Shown: in pieces, positions 5,844 to 10,301 of the stretch
How positions within the stretch are numbered: position 1 is the stretch's first letter
How the letters are laid out: every line of letters begins with the position of its first letter
Source: an uncultured Lactobacillus sp.
Lineage (GTDB): Bacteria; Bacillota; Bacilli; Lactobacillales; Lactobacillaceae
DNA: 10,301 nucleotides
Assembly: GCA_947252915.1 (NCBI GenBank)
Contig: CAMXWI010000018.1
Span: forward strand, 1-10,301
Direction of reading: 5' to 3'
The notes under the pieces: generated by a model
Told to the model about the DNA's origin: nothing
The model's input: only the letters and a program-made list of their open reading frames with translations
The model's database searches: none
Translations under genes and position numbers: made by a program

Positions 5844-7220
5844 ATGAATGATTTAGCGTCACGTAAACTAACCACAAAGGAATATCTGGTCGTTAGTTCA
5901 TTACTATTTGGTTTGTTCTTTGGGGCAGGGAACTTAATTTTTCCACTTCATTTAGGACAATTAGCCGGTGGCCACTGGGTTTTGGCTACGGTTGGTTTCT
6001 TACTGACCGGGGTTCTTTTACCACTGCTATCAGTTATGGCGATTGCAGTCACCCGTGCTGAAGGGGTTTTTGATGTTGGTCGCCCGTTGGGGGTTGGCTT
6101 TGCACTAGTTTTCATGGTTTTGATTCACGCAACCATCGGTCCACTCTTTGGGACACCGCGGACGGCGTCAGTTTCCTTTACAGTTGGTGTTGCCCCATTT
6201 GTTCCTAAAGCTGACCATCAAGTCGCACTTTTAGTTTTTTCAGCCGTTTTCTTCGCGTTAGCATTTGCGTTCTCATACCGCGAAAATGATATCCTTTCTA
6301 ACGTTGGGAAGGTTTTAAACCCAATGTTCTTGGCATTATTATTCTTAATGTTTTTAGTTGCCTTTTTACGGCCAATGGGTAATCCAATGTCAGCGCCCGC
6401 AACATCAGCTTACCTTCATTCTTCATTTGTTAATGGCTTCTTGCAAGGATACAACACGATGGATGCTCCTGCCGGTCTTGCCTTTGGGGTAACCGTTGTG
6501 CACGCGGTTCGGCAAATGGGCCAAAAACGTGAATCAGATGTGGCAAAGGTTGTTGGTAAAGCAGGGTTAGTCTCTATGAGTATGGTGGCCTTTATCTACG
6601 TATTATTAATCGTGGTTGGTGCAATGTCCCTTGGTCACTTTAAACTTTCTGCTGATGGTGGAGTCGCATTTAACCAAGTTGTTAGCTACTATGGTGGTGC
6701 CTTTGGTCAAGCAGTTCTGGCTGTATTGATCACCGTAACTTGTTTGACCACTGCCGTTGGATTAGTAGCAGCTTTTGCACAAGATTTCCATAAGCACTTT
6801 CCAAAGGTTTCTTACCACACATGGTTAGCTTTAACCACGTTAGCTTCATTCTTAGCTGCTAACTTTGGTTTGGATACAATCATCGCCTGGTCAACACCAA
6901 TGTTGATGTTCCTTTACCCACTATGTTTGGTATTAATCCTCTTGTCAGTATTTTCACCAATGTTTAACCGCGACGGGGTTGTTTACTTATTTGTTGTTTT
7001 GTTCACCGTTGTTCCAGCGCTTGGTGACATGGTAGTATCTTTCCCGAAAGTGGTTAGCGCGAGTGCTTTTGGGACTGCAGTTGCTGCAGTGCGGAGTCAT
7101 TTGCCACTTGCTAGTTTAGGTCTCTCGTGGCTAGTACCAGCATTGGTTGGTTTGGTTCTCGGATTAGTATTCCACTTCTTCCGGGTTCGCGGAAACGCGA
7201 CTGCATTAGACGAAAATTAG
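5844..7220 (+). CDS. brnQ: Branched-chain amino acid transporter, LIVCS/BrnQ family
   Basis: Cation-coupled membrane symporter importing leucine, isoleucine and valine. The 458-residue protein is hydrophobic throughout, consistent with about 12 transmembrane segments, and carries BrnQ landmarks: GLFFGAGNLIFPLHLG (23-38), ATIGPLFGTPRTASVSFT (96-113), the polar FSYRENDILSNVGK region and the QGYNTMDAPAGLAFG stretch in the middle. Length is typical. ATG 5844 follows GGAGGGAGA (5832-5840) at good spacing, and the start lies about 45 bases after the T-box terminator. Expression should rise when tRNA-Ile is uncharged, as read from the leader's ATC specifier. It is transcribed alone and shares the 7251-7298 hairpin with the converging phosphate operon. 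The preferred substrate among the three amino acids is not shown by the protein itself; the leader points to isoleucine supply. Confidence 0.96.
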   Translation: MNDLASRKLTTKEYLVVSSLLFGLFFGAGNLIFPLHLGQLAGGHWVLATVGFLLTGVLLPLLSVMAIAVTRAEGVFDVGRPLGVGFALVFMVLIHATIGPLFGTPRTASVSFTVGVAPFVPKADHQVALLVFSAVFFALAFAFSYRENDILSNVGKVLNPMFLALLFLMFLVAFLRPMGNPMSAPATSAYLHSSFVNGFLQGYNTMDAPAGLAFGVTVVHAVRQMGQKRESDVAKVVGKAGLVSMSMVAFIYVLLIVVGAMSLGHFKLSADGGVAFNQVVSYYGGAFGQAVLAVLITVTCLTTAVGLVAAFAQDFHKHFPKVSYHTWLALTTLASFLAANFGLDTIIAWSTPMLMFLYPLCLVLILLSVFSPMFNRDGVVYLFVVLFTVVPALGDMVVSFPKVVSASAFGTAVAAVRSHLPLASLGLSWLVPALVGLVLGLVFHFFRVRGNATALDEN

Positions 7221-7250
7221 TACTCTTCTATATCCATATTGATACTCTCC

Positions 7251-7298
7251 AAAAATAGCTTCAGAGTTCGGCATTGCCGAGCACTGAAGCTATTTTTT
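7251..7298. terminator. Bidirectional terminator between brnQ and phoU
   Basis: AAAAATAGCTTCAG (7251-7264) pairs perfectly with CTGAAGCTATTTTT (7284-7297), and an inner stem TCGGC/GCCGA caps it, giving a long hairpin with A-tract and T-tract on opposite sides. It can end brnQ rightward and phoU leftward. The phoU stop codon (7297-7299) overlaps the last bases of the structure. Confidence 0.93.
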
Positions 7299-8007
7299 AG
7301 TTAGTATGATGTTTGTGCAGTTTACGTTCCACAAGATGGTGGTCGGCTTTGCCAGGATTCAGTTCGACGAGTTCTCCTGATCCGCTGTAAATAATCCATT
7401 CGGCCAGGTTCACAATGTGATCACCCGCACGTTCTAAGTAGCGAATCACATTGAGGTAGGTTTCGTATGAAGTGACGTGGTCATTGCTGGCTTTTAAAGC
7501 ACTAATGATCTGTTGCTGCTGTTCAACGTAGAGAACGTCGACTTTTAAATCTTCGTTCGCAACTTTATAGGCTGTTTTCTCGTCAGTAAAAACGTAGGCA
7601 TCCATGATTTGTTCAAGCATTTTACGGACGATCATCATCATTTGTTGAATATTATCTTGAATTGCTTGATCTTGATAATGATCGGCCATCCGGACAGTAC
7701 ATTGGGCAATGTGCGAAGCATAATCACCAATTCGTTCGATGTCAGTACTAGCTTTGAGAATACTAATAATTTTACGGAAGTCTGCAGCAACTGGTTGTTG
7801 TAATGCCATTAGTTTTAAAGCCTGTTTTTCTAAATTAACCTCATCAGTGTTAATGTGCGAATCACCAGACAAAACCTGTTTAGCTAGTTCTGGATCGTGG
7901 TTGGTAAATGCTTGTGTAGCTTGGTAGATTTGTTCACTTGCGTCAATCCCCATTTCCATAAAATGGCTACGTAATCGTTTTAATTCATCGTTAAAAATCT
8001 CGCTCAT
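7297..8007 (-). CDS. phoU: Phosphate transport regulator PhoU
   Basis: Cytoplasmic helical protein that restrains Pst-mediated phosphate uptake and, where a PhoR-type kinase exists, links Pst to phosphate signalling. The 236-residue protein shows the two-repeat PhoU layout, each repeat with a metal-binding motif: DIERIGDYASH (89-99) and YLERAGDHIVNLAEW (190-204). LQQPVAADFRKI (69-80) is also typical. It is slightly longer than the common size of about 220 residues because of a C-terminal tail rich in His (DHHLVERKLHKHH, 222-234). ATG 8005-8007 follows AGGAGG, which overlaps the pstB stop codon, leaving 11 bases between the genes. Last gene of the leftward pst operon. Confidence 0.95.
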   Translation of the reverse strand: MSEIFNDELKRLRSHFMEMGIDASEQIYQATQAFTNHDPELAKQVLSGDSHINTDEVNLEKQALKLMALQQPVAADFRKIISILKASTDIERIGDYASHIAQCTVRMADHYQDQAIQDNIQQMMMIVRKMLEQIMDAYVFTDEKTAYKVANEDLKVDVLYVEQQQQIISALKASNDHVTSYETYLNVIRYLERAGDHIVNLAEWIIYSGSGELVELNPGKADHHLVERKLHKHHTN

Positions 8008-8018
8008 GGGCAGTCCTC

Positions 8019-8780
8019 CTAACCAAATTTACCGCTTAGATAATCAGCGGTCTGTTTTTTCTGAGGGTTCATGAAAATATCTGCAGTTTGATTATATTCA
8101 ATTAATTCACCTTGGTGCAAGAAGGCGGTCCAATCAGCAGAACGCGATGCCTGCTGCATGTTGTGAGTTACCATAATAATGGTGAAACGCTCTTTAAGTT
8201 GCACAAGGGTGTCTTCAATTTGGGTTGTCGAGATGGGATCCAATGCACTAGTTGGTTCATCCATGAGGATAATTTCCGGTTCAACGGCGAGAGTGCGCGC
8301 AATACAAAGTCGTTGTTGCTGACCACCAGATAAGGCTAGAGCACTTTTCTTGAGGGAATCTTTGACTTCATCCCATAAGGCAGCCTGCTTCAGACTTGTT
8401 TCAGCACGTTCTGCTAATAATTTTCGATCTTTAGCCCCAGCTAAGCGTAGTCCATACACAACATTATCGAAAATTGATAGGGGAAAGGGAGTTGGTTGCT
8501 GAAAGACCATCCCAATTTGTTGTCGAACCCGATAGATATTTACTTTGGGGTGATTAATATCGACATCATGGAAGTGGATTTTACCGGTAACCGTTGCTAG
8601 ACCATCGTTCATCCGATTAAGGCTACGGAGGAGCGTAGATTTACCAGAACCAGAAGCACCAATCAAAGCAGTAATTTGATTTTTGGGGAATTTCATTGAG
8701 ATATTTTCAATCACCGAATGATTGCCATAAGCAACGCCGAGTGCCTCAACAGAAATTGCGGAATTTGAAATGGTAGTCAT
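8019..8780 (-). CDS. pstB: Phosphate ABC importer ATP-binding protein
   Basis: ATPase of the high-affinity phosphate importer, working with membrane subunits PstC and PstA. The 253-residue protein has Walker [10 protein letters not shown] (41-49), the PstB hallmark [18 protein letters not shown] (93-110), signature LSGGQQQR (150-157), Walker [13 protein letters not shown] (171-182) and switch His206 in THNM. Length is standard. ATG 8778-8780 follows AGGAGGATAATCA. It lies 13 bases after the pstA stop, within one operon. Many lactobacilli and B. subtilis carry two adjacent pstB genes; here phoU follows a single copy directly, so a second copy, if any, lies elsewhere. Confidence 0.97.
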   Translation of the reverse strand: MTTISNSAISVEALGVAYGNHSVIENISMKFPKNQITALIGASGSGKSTLLRSLNRMNDGLATVTGKIHFHDVDINHPKVNIYRVRQQIGMVFQQPTPFPLSIFDNVVYGLRLAGAKDRKLLAERAETSLKQAALWDEVKDSLKKSALALSGGQQQRLCIARTLAVEPEIILMDEPTSALDPISTTQIEDTLVQLKERFTIIMVTHNMQQASRSADWTAFLHQGELIEYNQTADIFMNPQKKQTADYLSGKFG

Positions 8781-8793
8781 TGATTATCCTCCT

Positions 8794-9681
8794 CTATTTG
8801 ATTAATCCTTGTCGTTGACTAAGTCGATGAGCGATAAAGCGGGCTAATAAGTTAAAAAATAGAATCGTTAGTAGCAGGATTACGACTGCCCCATTTGAAA
8901 TTGCTCGAGCATCAGGAACTAATCCTTCGTTATTAACTTTCCAAATGTGGACAGCGAGAGTTTCTGCGGGGCGGAGTGGATTCAGAAAGCTAGTCGGACT
9001 AAATGGGCTCCAATTAGAGTAACTAATTACGGATGAACTTTGACCGGAAGTGTAGATTAAGGCAGCAGCTTCACCGAAAATTCGTCCGGCACTAAGAATG
9101 GTTCCCGTCATAATTCCAGGTAATGCTGCCGGAAGAACAATTTTGGTAGTTACTCGCCATTTAGACATTCCTAGTCCCAGACCAGCTTGTCGTTGTAAGG
9201 ATGGAACTTGTTGCAAGGCGTTTTCGCAACTCCTGGTTAGTAGGGGGAGATTTAAGATTGTTAGTGCCATCGCACCAGCAAGTAGTGAGAAATCCAGACC
9301 CCACTGGATTACAAAGACTAAGTAGCCAAAAAGGCCGACTACTACTGATGGGAGAGAGCTAAGCACTTCCATGGCTAGACGAATTAAGCTCGTAAATAAG
9401 TTTTGTGGAGCGTATGCACTCAAATAAATTGCGGCACACAGGGCCAGCGGGACGGAAACGATCATTGTTAAAAAGAGGAGGTAAACGGAATTAAAAAGCT
9501 GATCACGGATGCCACCGCCGCGGTTAAAGGATTCTGCTTGGCTGGTAATAAAATGCCATGAAATATTTGGTAAGCCAGTGATTAGTAGGTAGCCAAGGAG
9601 GGATAAGATTAAGACTCCAATGAGGGTAGAGATACCAAGAATAATGACGGTTGCAATTCGATCAATTTTAATGGGGCTCAT
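8794..9681 (-). CDS. pstA: Phosphate ABC importer permease PstA
   Basis: One of the two membrane subunits forming the phosphate channel. The 295-residue protein has about six hydrophobic segments (first at about 11-35, last at about 268-286). The GGGIRDQLFNSVY stretch (55-67) marks the PstA N-terminal part, LSSLPSVVVGLFGYLVF (107-123) is the conserved family motif matching the IPSVVYG motif of PstC, and the EAA-like loop RQAGLGLGMSKWRVTTKIVL (164-183) docks onto PstB. AGRIFGEAAALIYTSG (198-213) follows. Length is standard. The ATG overlaps the pstC stop as ATGA (9678-9681), indicating coupled translation. Its ribosome site AAAGGAG lies inside the end of pstC. Confidence 0.96.
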   Translation of the reverse strand: MSPIKIDRIATVIILGISTLIGVLILSLLGYLLITGLPNISWHFITSQAESFNRGGGIRDQLFNSVYLLFLTMIVSVPLALCAAIYLSAYAPQNLFTSLIRLAMEVLSSLPSVVVGLFGYLVFVIQWGLDFSLLAGAMALTILNLPLLTRSCENALQQVPSLQRQAGLGLGMSKWRVTTKIVLPAALPGIMTGTILSAGRIFGEAAALIYTSGQSSSVISYSNWSPFSPTSFLNPLRPAETLAVHIWKVNNEGLVPDARAISNGAVVILLLTILFFNLLARFIAHRLSQRQGLIK

Positions 9682-10301
9682 GGATGCTGTGCTCCTTTCC
9701 GGTTAACTAAGTGAATCAGGAGGTTAAAAGCCAGGGAGAGAACTAATAAAATGAGGGCTAGCGACCACAGAGCATTGTTCGCGGTAGTTCCCATCACAGT
9801 GTTACCAATTCCAGTGGTGAGTACACTGGTCAATGTTGCCGCCGGCTCGGTTAATCCGTGGGGAATCACGGTCGTATTACCAATTACCATTTGCACAGCC
9901 AGCGCCTCACCGAATGCCCGTGCCATTCCGAAAATCATCGCAGTTAGAATGCCGCCCTTTGCGCTAGGTAAGATAATTCGGGAAATAGTTTGCCACCGAG
10001 TCGCTCCAAGACCGGCTGAAGCCATTCGGTATGACTTAGGAACAGCGTTTAGACTGTCAATGGTCATCGAAGTCATTGTGGGCAGCACCATTAAGAAAAG
10101 CACCACAATTGCTGCCAAAATTCCGAAGCCCGTCCCACCAAACATTTTTTGCAAAAATGGAATCACAACCGTGAGCCCAACGTAACCATAAACGACGGAC
10201 GGAATTCCAACTAGGAGTTCCACAATTGGTTGACAGATTTTATAAACTTGGCGCGGCAAGATTAGGCTCATTGCGATAGCTACGGCCAGTGCTAGTGGGA
10301 G
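9678..10301 (-). CDS. pstC: Phosphate ABC importer permease PstC (partial, 5' end beyond the window)
   Basis: Partner of PstA in the phosphate channel. Only the last 207 codons are visible. The frame stays open to the window edge: upstream of the internal Met at 10269-10271 it continues as LPLALAVAIA, a membrane segment that precedes this point in PstC, so that Met is not the start. Landmarks, in order, are the motif ELLVGIPSVVYGYVG, the cytoplasmic loop SYRMASAGLGATRWQTISRI (EAA-like), and GMARAFGEALAVQMVIGNT. PstC is usually about 300 residues, so roughly 100 are missing, with any pstS and the operon promoter farther right. It ends in an ATGA overlap with pstA. Confidence 0.96.
   Translation of the reverse strand, partial: LPLALAVAIAMSLILPRQVYKICQPIVELLVGIPSVVYGYVGLTVVIPFLQKMFGGTGFGILAAIVVLFLMVLPTMTSMTIDSLNAVPKSYRMASAGLGATRWQTISRIILPSAKGGILTAMIFGMARAFGEALAVQMVIGNTTVIPHGLTEPAATLTSVLTTGIGNTVMGTTANNALWSLALILLVLSLAFNLLIHLVNRKGAQHP

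Noticed and set aside
9751..10185. Open frame of 144 codons on the plus strand opposite pstC
   Set aside because: It lies fully antisense to a clear PstC permease, has no ribosome site that I can see and no recognisable domain. Hydrophobic permease genes often leave such open antisense frames.
10269..10271. ATG here as the start of pstC
   Set aside because: The frame stays open to the window edge and continues with a typical PstC membrane segment, so this is an internal methionine.

Overview
The window looks like an ordinary chromosomal housekeeping and nutrient-uptake segment of a Firmicute, most likely Lactobacillaceae and perhaps near Limosilactobacillus (genus is a guess from overall protein and leader style). 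The grounds are strong AGGAGG-type ribosome binding sites, T-box leaders in front of amino-acid transporters, a methionine ABC importer joined to an M20 deacylase, and moderately AT-rich DNA. I see no mobile element, CRISPR array, rRNA or tRNA gene, and no convincing novel system.

Layout. Positions 2-35 are not biological: they match the Illumina Nextera (Tn5-derived) Read 2 transposase adapter, so the left edge is a contig or library end. Just after it, 41-56 looks like the 3' arm and T-run of a T-box terminator whose remainder is missing. A rightward operon follows: metQ (122-973), metN (994-2058), metI (2051-2752) and an M20-family deacylase/peptidase (2770-3921). This is a methionine importer plus a probable enzyme that releases an amino acid or acyl group. 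A shared terminator (about 3937-3972) separates it from the leftward gene rlmD (3971-5368), an rRNA uracil-C5 methyltransferase of the RumA/RlmCD type that lacks most of the usual Fe-S cysteines.

The 475-base gap at 5369-5843 holds divergent promoters and a complete T-box riboswitch with a probable Ile (ATC) specifier at 5621-5623, a T-box motif at 5736-5750 and a strong terminator. It controls brnQ (5844-7220), a branched-chain amino acid symporter. A long bidirectional hairpin (7251-7298) ends both brnQ and the leftward phosphate operon pstC (partial, runs off the right edge) - pstA - pstB - phoU. The first gene or genes of that operon and its promoter lie outside the window.

Together, two rightward units import amino acids and appear tRNA-sensing (Met inferred, Ile read directly from the leader). 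The leftward unit imports phosphate and ends with its regulator PhoU. The points most worth a second look are the adapter junction inside a probable Met T-box, the complete Ile T-box, the cysteine-poor RlmD, the cysteine-free MetQ, and the M20 enzyme tied to the methionine importer.
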